Part shown: positions 27,405 to 35,438 of the stretch, one piece after another
Layout of the letters: each line of letters starts with the position of its first letter
Position numbering within the stretch: position 1 is the first letter of the stretch
Origin: Heyndrickxia oleronia
GTDB lineage: Bacteria; Bacillota; Bacilli; Bacillales; Bacillaceae_C
Direction of reading: 5' to 3'
Length of the DNA: 64,000 bases
NCBI RefSeq assembly: GCF_017809215.1
Contig: NZ_CP065424.1
Span: 3,752,001 to 3,816,000, forward strand
Made by a program: the position numbers and the translations under genes
Notes under the pieces: model-generated
Database searches by the model: none
What the model was told of the DNA's origin: nothing
The model's input: the letters and a program-made list of their open reading frames with translations, nothing else

Positions 27405-27951
27405 CAAAAGGGTGTTTTCGTATTGCTTTTGTCAAAGCCCAACTACATGTTTTACACCCGATAAAGGATTCAGAGCGTACTGCTGGAATTGAGGTTTTCA
27501 ACTCGTTTACTTGTGAAATGAAAGGGGGCTTGCTATATGCATCGGTATTTTCATCTTTCACGGTGATCTATCACTCGCTTTGGTTACCTTGGGCACGCTT
27601 TTTTCTTCTTTGCGGTATCTATCGTTCGCTTTGGTTACTTTGCACTCGCTTTTTCCCCATCTACGGTAATCATTTGCTCCCTTTTGTTACCTTGCACACG
27701 CTTTTTCCTTCCTCATGGTAATCTACCGTCCGCTTTCGTTACCCTGCCACTCGCTTTTTCCCCATCTACGGTAATCTATCGCTCCCTTTTGTTACCTTGC
27801 ACACACATTTTTACCCTTCACGGTAATCTATCATTCGTTTTCGTTACCTTACACTCACTTTTTCTCCCTTCAGGGTAATCTACCGCTCGCTTCGGGTAGC
27901 GCTTATTGATTCAAACTTTATTTCAACAACAAAGTTTGAGAAAAGAGCCTA
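27405..27951. repeat. MITE-like element, copy C, interrupted by a tandem array
   Basis: The left part (CAAAAGGGTGTTTTCGTATTG, then CAAAGCCCAACTACATG) and the right end AACAACAAAGTTTGAGAAAA + GAGCCTA match the other copies, but about 350 bases of 52-bp tandem repeats (27553-27900) separate them. Together with the array it occupies most of the 770-base gap between two minus-strand genes. Confidence 0.5.
27553..27900. repeat. Tandem repeat array 1, about 6.5 units of ~52 bp
   Basis: Units contain CGGTAATCTATC, CGCTTTCGTTACC and CTTTTTCCCC. The GTTAC landmark occurs at 27583, 27634, 27686, 27738, 27791 and 27843, so spacing is 51-53 bp. Units differ at many positions. The same unit, in the opposite orientation, makes array 2 at 52781-53165. 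Short open frames across it are a by-product of periodicity. Confidence 0.9.
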
Positions 27952-27952
27952 T

Positions 27953-27992
27953 CAAAAAAAAGAATGATCCCTGATGAAATGGAGATCATTCT
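27953..27992 (-). terminator. Terminator of the polysaccharide deacetylase gene
   Basis: AGAATGATC (27961-27969) pairs with GATCATTCT (27984-27992); in minus-strand sense an eight-T run follows. Confidence 0.8.
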
Positions 27993-28020
27993 ATCTGTTA
28001 CATATATTGTTTTTAACCTG

Positions 28021-29070
28021 CTAAAACTGAACAGGCATGTTCTCTTGTTCAAGTTTCTTAAAGGTATATCCTTGATTTTTCAAGTAGTTTAATAGTTCAG
28101 GCAAATGATTGATCGTCTCCGTGCGGTCATGCATAAGAATAACAGGAGGGATATTCTTTGCCACTAAGTTTTCAACTTGTTGAATGACATCATTGACATA
28201 TCGGCTATCCCGATACTTCCAATCTCTACTGTCTACATTCCAATCCCATAAAATAAAGCCTTGATTATGTACTGCTGTTTTATATTCTGGCTTCATATAT
28301 GGATGGCTTCCGTAGGGAGTTCTGATAAGATGAGTAGTGATTCCGGCTAGTTTTTCTAAAGTTTGATTGGCTGTAACCATTTCACTAACTACTGTATCCT
28401 TAGATACATATATTTTCTTCACATCATGTGTAACACCATGTAGACCGATTGAGAACCCACGTTGAATGGCATTTTGTACCTCTGTAGGAAATCTCCTCAT
28501 ATTTGGTTCCAACCAAAAGAATGTAGCTTCAGCTTGATATTGATCTAATATATTCATTAAATCTCCCATTCTATTTGAGGGACCATCATCAAATGTTAAA
28601 TACACCACTTTACCTTCAGAAGGTTTTACTAATGGGAGAGTTGGATTGATTATATTATTCTTCTTATCAACGGATGCGGAGGACGTTTCGTTTTTCGATG
28701 AAGTATCTGCTTCTTCTTGTTTCTTCTCTTTTTCCGGATTCTTCGCTACTTGTTTTTGCTCTTGAGTAGTCGATTCTTTCTTTTCTAGTTCTGTCTTCGT
28801 ATTTACTATTTGTTTCTCCTGCTTTTTCTCTTGCTCTTTTTTAACTGGTTGATTTACCTTTTGACTTTTTTCGACCTTTTTTACTAGTTTATGCTCTTCT
28901 TCGACTGAATCTTCTTTTTGAGATTGAGACTTTGCAACGACTTCTGCTGCTTTTGCTGTTGGATCTGAAACTTGTTGACTATGAATCTTAAAACCGATTA
29001 TTACGAAAGAAACTAGCATAACCAAACCAATTAAACTAATTTTCCCTCTCCTATTTAACTTCTTCTTCAT
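28021..29070 (-). CDS. Membrane-anchored polysaccharide deacetylase (NodB domain)
   Basis: A 349-residue protein: basic N terminus, one membrane helix (ISLIGLVMLVSFVIIGFKI), then a Lys/Glu/Gln-rich low-complexity linker of about 120 residues that probably spans the cell wall. A carbohydrate esterase family 4 domain follows (from about 160), with VYLTFDDGPS, GFSIGLHGVTH and IRTPYGSHP as metal and catalytic motifs and VILMHDR near the end. It should deacetylate peptidoglycan or another N-acetylated wall glycan. The ATG (MKKKLNRRGK) is chosen over a longer frame because it follows AGGGGGG and starts a proper anchor. Single gene with a terminator. Confidence 0.9.
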   Translation of the reverse strand: MKKKLNRRGKISLIGLVMLVSFVIIGFKIHSQQVSDPTAKAAEVVAKSQSQKEDSVEEEHKLVKKVEKSQKVNQPVKKEQEKKQEKQIVNTKTELEKKESTTQEQKQVAKNPEKEKKQEEADTSSKNETSSASVDKKNNIINPTLPLVKPSEGKVVYLTFDDGPSNRMGDLMNILDQYQAEATFFWLEPNMRRFPTEVQNAIQRGFSIGLHGVTHDVKKIYVSKDTVVSEMVTANQTLEKLAGITTHLIRTPYGSHPYMKPEYKTAVHNQGFILWDWNVDSRDWKYRDSRYVNDVIQQVENLVAKNIPPVILMHDRTETINHLPELLNYLKNQGYTFKKLEQENMPVQF

Positions 29071-29361
29071 CTTTATGCACCGTCCCCCCTGATGTAATAT
29101 ATTTGTTATATAGAGTATAAAATTTACCAGGGAATAAATGGTGACAAAGAAGTTACAATTTTCGACTTTTATTGATAGACAGGCTATAAATTTATAAATT
29201 AACAATTAAAATCTTTTGATTGATATTCAGTTTGATTGATTTGAATAAACCGGTTCAAATATTGGACCAACCTTTGACTAAGCTGTTCTCGTTCTTTTAC
29301 TCACCAAAAATAGTCTACTTCAACTAAATAATCACTTTTAGCAATTTCTAAATTTAAAAAA
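29071..29361. other. Intergenic region between deacetylase and riboflavin operon
   Basis: Nearly 300 AT-rich bases. It should contain the minus-strand deacetylase promoter. No gene or RNA element recognised before the 80-bp palindromic repeat. Confidence 0.3.
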
Positions 29362-29441
29362 GGGGGTCAGACCCCAAAATACAATGTTTAGATTCGAAAA
29401 GCTTGATCTAATCACCATATTTCATGTGGGGTCTGACCCCC
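29362..29441. repeat. 80-bp palindromic repeat with GGGGTC(A/T)GACCCC boxes, at the 3' end of the rib operon
   Basis: GGGGTCAGACCCC (29363-29375) and GGGGTCTGACCCC (29428-29440) bracket a central imperfect palindrome around AAGCTT. Length and plan match the copy at 17030-17109. It lies eight bases after the ribH stop on the minus strand and may terminate the rib operon. Confidence 0.8.
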
Positions 29442-29449
29442 TTAAAAGG

Positions 29450-29917
29450 TTATTCTACTATTTTGGATAGGTTAGCCATTTCGATGGCAGAGACAGCAGC
29501 GTCCCAGCCTTTGTTTCCTGCTTTTGTACCAGCTCGTTCGATGGCTTGTTCGATTGTATCTGTGGTTAAGACACCGAATATGACTGGGATTCCTGTATTT
29601 AATGAAATGGCTGCTATGCCTTTTGCTGCTTCATTACAAACATAATCAAAGTGTGGGGTTGATCCTCTTATTACCGTTCCGAGAGTGATAATCGCATCAT
29701 ATTTATTTGATTTAGCCATTTTTTGTGCAATGAATGGAATTTCAAATGCACCTGGCACCCATGCGATTTGAATGTTTTCTTCATCCACCCCATGTCTTTT
29801 CAATGCGTCTAAAGCACCACCTAATAATTTTCCTGTGATAAATTCATTAAATCTTCCTACTACAATACCAACTTTCAATCCTGTTCCTACTAAATTCCCT
29901 TCAAATGTATAGCTCAT
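29450..29917 (-). CDS. ribH: 6,7-dimethyl-8-ribityllumazine synthase
   Basis: A 155-residue lumazine synthase with the typical GRFNEFITGKLLGGALDAL N terminus, the substrate loop WVPGAFEIPFIAQ, and GTVIRGSTPHFDYVCNE carrying the phosphate-binding GS-T and catalytic His. It condenses the uracil intermediate with dihydroxybutanone phosphate from RibB to give the substrate of RibE. Last gene of the rib operon, 21 bases after ribB; GGAGGA precedes the ATG. Confidence 0.96.
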   Translation of the reverse strand: MSYTFEGNLVGTGLKVGIVVGRFNEFITGKLLGGALDALKRHGVDEENIQIAWVPGAFEIPFIAQKMAKSNKYDAIITLGTVIRGSTPHFDYVCNEAAKGIAAISLNTGIPVIFGVLTTDTIEQAIERAGTKAGNKGWDAAVSAIEMANLSKIVE

Positions 29918-29938
29918 TTTTATTCCTCCTCATTATGT

Positions 29939-30562
29939 TTAGTTTACATGGATATTGCTTTGTATTTCTTTTCGATAACGAATCAGGTCATGAATCGTCA
30001 CCATTTTCAATTGAAATTCATCCGCAATTTTACGCAATTCCTTCACCCTTGCCATCGTGCCATCTTCATTTATGACCTCACAAATAACTCCAGCTGGTGA
30101 AGCACCTGCGAGCTTTGCAAAATCAACGGCTGCTTCCGTATGTCCCGGTCTTGTTAAAACGCCACCTTCCTTCGCAATTAATGGAAAGATATGACCCGGA
30201 CGTTTAAAATCGCTGGACACCGAGGTACTGTTACTAAGCTCTCTAATCGTCGTTGATCGTTCATATGCAGAAATCCCAGTTGTTGTAGAGTTATGATCAA
30301 CACTGATTGTAAAGGCTGTACCAAAATGATCTGTGTTCTCTGCGGTCATCGGTGCTAATTCGAGACGATTAGCTATTTTTTCATCGACGGGAACACAAAC
30401 TAGTCCTTTACCATGTGTAATCATAAAGTTAATCACCTCAGGAGTTGCCTTTTCAGCTAGAGCGACAAAGTCTCCTTCATTTTCCCGATCCTCATCATCA
30501 CAAACGATGATCACTTTTCCTGCTCTTAGCTCATCTAATGCTTCTTCAATGGAATCAAACAT
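29939..30562 (-). CDS. ribB: 3,4-dihydroxy-2-butanone-4-phosphate synthase (monofunctional)
   Basis: A 207-residue protein with only the DHBP synthase domain: VIIVCDDEDRENEGDFV (metal-binding Glu), MITHGKGLVCVP, and RPGHIFPLIAKEGGVLTRPGHTEA with the catalytic HTEA. In B. subtilis the equivalent gene encodes a fused RibBA with GTP cyclohydrolase II. Here the second half is absent and the protein ends cleanly; a separate ribA lies at 51557-52294. Twelve bases follow ribE. Confidence 0.95.
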   Translation of the reverse strand: MFDSIEEALDELRAGKVIIVCDDEDRENEGDFVALAEKATPEVINFMITHGKGLVCVPVDEKIANRLELAPMTAENTDHFGTAFTISVDHNSTTTGISAYERSTTIRELSNSTSVSSDFKRPGHIFPLIAKEGGVLTRPGHTEAAVDFAKLAGASPAGVICEVINEDGTMARVKELRKIADEFQLKMVTIHDLIRYRKEIQSNIHVN

Positions 30563-30574
30563 GATTTCTCCTCC

Positions 30575-31228
30575 TTATATAAACCCATTTTCTTTTAACA
30601 TTTCATTCGTAATCATTGTTTTCCTAGAATGGTTCGAATCACGAAAATGAAGGAAATGCTCCATATACTTGCCTAGCATATCGCACTCAATATTCACCAC
30701 ATCTCCCATTTTCTTTTCAGACAAAATCGTTTCTGATAAGGTGTGAGGGATTAAAGAAATAACAAAGGATTGATCATTTATTTCAAATACGGTAAGGCTT
30801 GTTCCATCAACGGCAACAGATCCTTTATGAATGATGTATTTCAATCGTTCTTTAGTTGTTTCAATCTCATAATATCGAGCATTATCCGCTTGCCAGATTC
30901 TCTTAATCATTCCTGTTCCATCTACATGTCCTGAGACGAAATGACCCCCGAATCTACCATTGGCAGCCATGGCACGTTCTAAATTCACCTTGGAGCCTTG
31001 ACTCAATTCTACTAGGCTAGTCGACTGAAACGTTTCGGGCATTACATCAAGATGGAAGCTTTCTTTCGTAAAAGTTGTCACCGTTAAACAGACTCCATTG
31101 ACAGAAATACTATCTCCGATATGCATATCCTCTATAATCTTTTTAGCCATGATCTCTAATTTCATCGCATGACCCGATTTTCTCATGCTCCTAATCATTC
31201 CTATTTCCTCAATAATTCCAGTAAACAA
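30575..31228 (-). CDS. ribE: Riboflavin synthase, alpha chain
   Basis: A 217-residue protein made of two homologous lumazine-binding repeats (about residues 1-95 and 96-195). It starts MFTGIIEEIG and has SISVNGVCLTVT in repeat one and SVAVDGTSLTVFE in repeat two. It dismutates two lumazines to riboflavin. It lies 14 bases after ribD in the riboswitch-controlled operon. Confidence 0.95.
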   Translation of the reverse strand: MFTGIIEEIGMIRSMRKSGHAMKLEIMAKKIIEDMHIGDSISVNGVCLTVTTFTKESFHLDVMPETFQSTSLVELSQGSKVNLERAMAANGRFGGHFVSGHVDGTGMIKRIWQADNARYYEIETTKERLKYIIHKGSVAVDGTSLTVFEINDQSFVISLIPHTLSETILSEKKMGDVVNIECDMLGKYMEHFLHFRDSNHSRKTMITNEMLKENGFI

Positions 31229-31242
31229 ATGTTGCCACCTCC

Positions 31243-32325
31243 TTACATAGCTTTTGAGATGATTCGGATATCGCTACCTATTTTCTTCACTTCATTAATC
31301 ACTAGTTCCAACGCCTCATGTATTTCAGCTATTCCCTCGCCACCAAATGAAGTGGGCGCCATTCGGCCACCAATTAGTTTAGGTGCAATATACGTAATCA
31401 CTTGTTGAAATGCCCGCTCCTTTAGGAAGCTACCAAGGACTTCGGCTCCTCCTTCAACGAATAGAGAGGTTATGCCCATCGTTGCCATCTCTTTGAGCAA
31501 AGTCTTTATCTCTATCTTCGGAGAATCCATCTGGAGAAAATGAACATTTCTATTTTTATATAAATCCATCTTTTCTTTTTTTACATTTGAACCAGTGACA
31601 ATCCATGTTTCTACCAGTCCATCAGAAACAATTTTCGAATCAATCGGAGTCCGTAAATTTGTATCTAAAATAAACCTGACAGGACTTTTTCCTCCGCCTG
31701 CTTGCCTTGTTGTTAAACTCGGATTATCTTTGATAATCGTGTTAACCCCAACAAGTATGGCATCATGAGTATGCCTAAAATAATGCACATCCTCTCGCGC
31801 CTCACTACTTGTGATCCACTTGCTTTTGCCTTCTTTTGTAGCTATTTTTCCATCCAGACTAATCGCTGACTTCAAGGTGACAAAAGGTAGTCCTGTTTGA
31901 ATAAAATGTGTGAACACCTGATTGATTTGGCTCGCATCTTCGTTTAACACGCCAACTTCAACCTGTAACCCTGCATCTTGAAGCCGCTCAATCCCTTTAC
32001 CTGAAATCTTTGGATTCGGATCAGCCATTGCGATGACCACCCTTTTCACTCCAGATTTAATCACTAAATCTGCACAAGGTGGAGTTTTACCAAAATGACA
32101 ACAAGGCTCTAAAGTGACATACATCGTAGCCCCTTTCGCATGATCTCCTGCCATGCGAATCGCATGTACCTCAGCATGCGGCTCCCCCGCCTTCAAGTGA
32201 GCACCCATTCCCACAATTTGATTATTTTTCACGATCACCGCACCTACTGCAGGATTTGGTGTCGTTTGTCCATTTGTACTCATTGCAAGGTTAAGGGCGA
32301 GTTTCATATAATAATGATCATTCAT
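31243..32325 (-). CDS. ribD: Bifunctional diaminohydroxyphosphoribosylaminopyrimidine deaminase / reductase
   Basis: A 360-residue two-domain enzyme. The N-terminal deaminase has the zinc motif HAEVHAIRMAG and TLEPCCHFGKTPPC. The C-terminal reductase (from about 145) has VTLKSAISLDGKIAT and LFVEGGAEVLGSFL for NADPH and substrate. It performs the second and third steps of riboflavin synthesis. First gene of the operon, about 240 bases downstream of the FMN aptamer. Confidence 0.96.
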   Translation of the reverse strand: MNDHYYMKLALNLAMSTNGQTTPNPAVGAVIVKNNQIVGMGAHLKAGEPHAEVHAIRMAGDHAKGATMYVTLEPCCHFGKTPPCADLVIKSGVKRVVIAMADPNPKISGKGIERLQDAGLQVEVGVLNEDASQINQVFTHFIQTGLPFVTLKSAISLDGKIATKEGKSKWITSSEAREDVHYFRHTHDAILVGVNTIIKDNPSLTTRQAGGGKSPVRFILDTNLRTPIDSKIVSDGLVETWIVTGSNVKKEKMDLYKNRNVHFLQMDSPKIEIKTLLKEMATMGITSLFVEGGAEVLGSFLKERAFQQVITYIAPKLIGGRMAPTSFGGEGIAEIHEALELVINEVKKIGSDIRIISKAM

Positions 32326-32373
32326 TCTACATTCTCCTTACAAAAAGTATTTGATGTCATACAACGGGACAAA

Positions 32374-32406
32374 TAAAAAACCCTGAAGAATGATTCTTCA
32401 GGGTTT
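32374..32406 (-). terminator. Rho-independent terminator in the rib leader (riboswitch output)
   Basis: AAACCCTGAAGAA (32378-32390) and TTCTTCAGGGTTT (32394-32406) form a 13-bp perfect stem with a short loop; in minus-strand sense TTTTTT follows. It lies between the FMN aptamer and ribD, the expected position of an FMN-controlled terminator. Confidence 0.85.
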
Positions 32407-32565
32407 AAAAATGAGAATAGAAAAATAAAGGTATATATGAAACCTTTCCTATCCTTATTTATGTATAGCAAATAAAGGTTTTGCCTACAGCAAAAAAACC
32501 TTATTTTCCAATCATCAACAAAGAAAGGGAAAGACTTTTCGAACTTACCCAATTTCTTTTTTCCT

Positions 32566-32703
32566 TCTCCCATCCAGACTATAACTGTCGGCTCTGGAGT
32601 TGCACCAGATCCACCGTTTAACAAATGTTAACCGGGTCACGGACTAAGAAACATGACTGTTTCATCACCGCCGGTAGGGAATTTCACCCTGCCCCGAAGG
32701 ATA
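32566..32703 (-). ncRNA. FMN riboswitch (RFN element)
   Basis: In minus-strand sense the leader contains the conserved RFN blocks TTCGGGGCAGGGTGAAATTC, CCCTACCGGCGGT, GACCCGGTTAA and GGATCTGGTGCAACTCCAGA, followed by GCCGACAGT and the closing TCTGGATGGGAGAAGG region. FMN binding should promote the terminator at 32374-32406. The roughly 160 bases between aptamer and terminator hold another hairpin (AATAAGGTTTT/AAAACCTTTATT, about 32470-32512) that could be part of the switch. Confidence 0.95.
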
Positions 32704-33114
32704 CTATTTAATTAGTGCTTATTATATCGCTAAAATAAAATAAATCAAACATTTTGTTTTAAAAAAATTATACTGGTTATTTTTTATGCAGGAAAATCAA
32801 ATAACCCTCTTGCTTACCATCCAAAAATAAAAACTCCCAACTAGGCAGAAAAATTGAGAAACGATTTGACTAGTTATAATAAAACTTTAGATGCTTTCTT
32901 AGATAAATAATCAATTATAGAAAAGCGCACCGGAAGGCTCCTTTCCGCTATTCCACTTACTAAGGAAAATTCGATAAACGCATGAAATCATTTACTTATG
33001 GTACAGTTCAGCGAAATGATTCTTAGCGGCTCCCCTTAATGTTCATTGGTCTAAGTATCGACATTCTCCCATATAATTCATTGAAATTAGACTAAAATGA
33101 TAGGAGGAGAATGT
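32704..33114. other. Divergent intergenic region, rib leader and catalase gene
   Basis: About 410 bases. The minus-strand promoter of the rib operon and the plus-strand catalase promoter must be here. I see no convincing PerR or sigma-B site and no gene. Confidence 0.3.
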
Positions 33115-34530
33115 ATGGATAATCAAGATACAAATCCGCGAGAAAACTATCCAGAACAGAATCATCCTCAGCAAAAACAGGCACCAGGAAGTAGCTATCA
33201 ATGGAATATAGACCTTCCAGCTAAACTCCACTCTCAAACTGTGGGTAAGCGGGGACCAATATTAAAACAAGATAATATTGAACATGAAACATTACAAACT
33301 TTTATTCATGAAAAGATGAAGGAAAGACCCGTGCACGTTAAGGGATGGGGTGCTTTTGGTCAATTTGAAACGTTATATTCTATGTCAAATTATACATCCC
33401 TTTCATTTTTACAACAGCCAGGAACAAGGGTCCCAGTATTTGTACGGTTCTCACTTGCCGTCAGCACAAAAGGTACACCTGATACATCAAGAAATGTAAG
33501 GGGATTTTCCACAAAATTTTATACAGAAGAAGGCATTTTTGATCTTATATGTAACCACATTCCAGTATTTTCTGTACGTGATACCATTCGTTTCCCTGAA
33601 GCAATTAAGGCATTTCTTCCTTCACCAAAAAACAACTTAATAGATCCAAGCCGTTACTGGAATTTTGTTGCAAGGGCACCTGAGTCGTTATTATTTACAC
33701 TTCTTGTTTACTCAAATCTAGGTACAGTTAAAAGTCTGCGACATTTACCTGGTTATAGTGTAAACACGTATGTTTGGAAAAATGCTGAAGGAAAGCGACA
33801 TTATGTTAAGTATACTTGGTCACCATTGGCAGGTCAGCAGTACATTCGGAATGATGAAGCAGTGAAATTAGCAGGGGAAAATCCTGATATTGCTGGGCAA
33901 GATTTATATGATGCGATTGAAAAAGGAGAACAAGTAGAATATGGATTGTATGTCCAAGTGATTGATCCAGATAAAGCTACAGGACTTCCATACGATCCAT
34001 TAGACGCTACGAAAATTTGGGATCAGCAACAATTTCCGTTTCATCCTGTCGGTCGCATGGTGTTAAACAAAAATCCAGATAACTACATGGAACAAGTTGA
34101 AAAAGCGGCCTTTTCACCATCGAATTTACTGAATGGTGTTGAATTATCCGATGATAAAATGTTACAAGGACGTGCCAATGTTTACTGGGATTCTCAACGT
34201 AATCGTATTGGTTCAGATTTCCGAAATGTCCCAGTAAACCACCAGGCAGATTGGTGGCCAGGTGATTTAGTTACAAGCGGTAATGGTCGATTGGTTGAAG
34301 GTATTCTTCAACGATCTGACCTTGAAAAACAGGATAATTTTACACAAGCTGGACTTTTTTATGAATCTCTTTCCGAGGATCAACAAAATGATTTAATTGA
34401 AAATATGGCACCAGGATTAGCAACGGTTTCATCCGATGTTTATAATCTTGTATTACAATATATGAATAGTGCATCCAATGATCTAGCAAGAAAATTGAAC
34501 AAATCTGTAACGATGAAACGAGAGGGATGA
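33115..34530 (+). CDS. Monofunctional haem catalase
   Basis: A 471-residue clade-3-size catalase. Catalytic His is His74 in RPVHVKGWGAFG, the distal Asn region is DLICNHIPVFSVRD, and the haem-ligand Tyr is in MLQGRANVYWDSQRNRIG. Several usually invariant stretches are altered (for example ICNHIPVFS in place of VGNNTPVFF), so it is a divergent member. The ATG at MDNQDTNPREN is preceded by AGGAGGAG; the upstream ATG in frame lies before that site. It resembles spore or general-stress catalases of Bacillus but is not a clear KatA or KatX. Single gene with its own terminator. Confidence 0.88.
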   Translation: MDNQDTNPRENYPEQNHPQQKQAPGSSYQWNIDLPAKLHSQTVGKRGPILKQDNIEHETLQTFIHEKMKERPVHVKGWGAFGQFETLYSMSNYTSLSFLQQPGTRVPVFVRFSLAVSTKGTPDTSRNVRGFSTKFYTEEGIFDLICNHIPVFSVRDTIRFPEAIKAFLPSPKNNLIDPSRYWNFVARAPESLLFTLLVYSNLGTVKSLRHLPGYSVNTYVWKNAEGKRHYVKYTWSPLAGQQYIRNDEAVKLAGENPDIAGQDLYDAIEKGEQVEYGLYVQVIDPDKATGLPYDPLDATKIWDQQQFPFHPVGRMVLNKNPDNYMEQVEKAAFSPSNLLNGVELSDDKMLQGRANVYWDSQRNRIGSDFRNVPVNHQADWWPGDLVTSGNGRLVEGILQRSDLEKQDNFTQAGLFYESLSEDQQNDLIENMAPGLATVSSDVYNLVLQYMNSASNDLARKLNKSVTMKREG

Positions 34531-34695
34531 AGGGTTATTTGAAATAGTAAATGTTACCCTTTATTCAGCATCACTCGACTTGCTTTTTGTTTTTTTAGAC
34601 CATTTTCTAAAAATTGTAATTCGATTACTCTGTGGATACATATGTTGAAGACTCTATATGAAGATACATCCTGCTACAAAGTTATTCAAATAATA

Positions 34696-34739
34696 AAACA
34701 GCCCTTCTCCATCCGTTTAGAAGGTGCTGTTATTTTTTT
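34696..34739 (+). terminator. Terminator of the catalase gene
   Basis: AACAGC-CCTTCT and AGAAGG-TGCTGTT pair across a short loop, followed by ATTTTTTT on the plus strand. Confidence 0.85.
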
Positions 34740-34878
34740 CGGAAAAACCTCATTTACTTATAATATGGGTTAAGCATAACGATTTGCAACAGAACCTCAA
34801 ATCCCCTCATTATTAGTGTACTTTTTTATATTCTCCTAGATGTATTTTTAATTAGGTTAATAGGCATTTTTATGGCCA

Positions 34879-34938
34879 AAAAAAGAGTTATATTATGGTA
34901 ATATAACCCTTCCAATAATTTATAGGAATAACTCTTTT
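34879..34938 (-). terminator. Nested hairpins at the 3' end of the peptide-export gene group
   Basis: Outer arms AAAAGAGTTAT and ATAACTCTTTT enclose an inner palindrome GTTATATT/AATATAAC. In minus-strand sense the structure ends in a T run, 50 bases after the stop of the 102-residue gene. Confidence 0.65.
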
Positions 34939-34987
34939 CATGAAACAATATTTCATTACTTCCTTTTATTTTCATTACTTTTAGCAA

Positions 34988-35296
34988 CTACCTCGACCAA
35001 ATAACTTTACTATCCAAGCTTTTTATCCATTTAGGAGCATTTTTATTAGAAACTTCTGTAAGCTGTCCAACCTTAAACAAGTTCATTTCATTATTATTTT
35101 GATTTACTTCAATTATTTCAACAGCAGCAGCGTAATATTCTTCATATAACGGGTCTGCTATCTCCAAACCATTATCTGTTTCATACATTGTATCTAATTT
35201 ACATAATACTTCTACACCATCATTAAAGTAAAAATAGAATTTAGTTCCATTTGGAAATCGAGAAATAAATTTTGTAAAACCATTCCCATTACTCAT
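34988..35296 (-). CDS. Unknown 102-residue protein in the peptide island
   Basis: No family recognised. The product is acidic and soluble, beginning MSNGNGFTKFISRFPNGTKF, rich in aromatic residues in its first half and with one cysteine. No signal peptide or membrane segment. A perfect AGGAGG lies before the ATG, so it is well expressed if transcribed. It is last in the minus-strand gene group with the exporter, 142 bases after the thioredoxin-like gene, and the whole region is visibly AT-richer than its flanks. A cytoplasmic immunity or processing protein for the six-cysteine peptide is one possibility; nothing in the sequence proves it. Confidence 0.65.
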   Translation of the reverse strand: MSNGNGFTKFISRFPNGTKFYFYFNDGVEVLCKLDTMYETDNGLEIADPLYEEYYAAAVEIIEVNQNNNEMNLFKVGQLTEVSNKNAPKWIKSLDSKVIWSR

Positions 35297-35438
35297 AAAA
35301 ATAACCTCCTAAACTGGTGAACTAGTACAATATGGACACCTGTTTTTGGGTAACATATAAGTGTAATTCCAGAAATGGCAGCTACACTATTTATCAAATA
35401 AAACTTCTACTTCTTTAAAAGTATCATTAACCTTAAAA

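Noticed and set aside
27553..27900. Open frames across tandem array 1 that look like repetitive proteins
   Set aside because: Periodicity of the 52-bp unit keeps frames open; no ribosome site or start with coding character, and units drift by one base.
32322..32624. 100-residue minus-strand frame overlapping the FMN riboswitch
   Set aside because: It runs through the terminator hairpin and aptamer and has no ribosome site; the RNA element explains the sequence.
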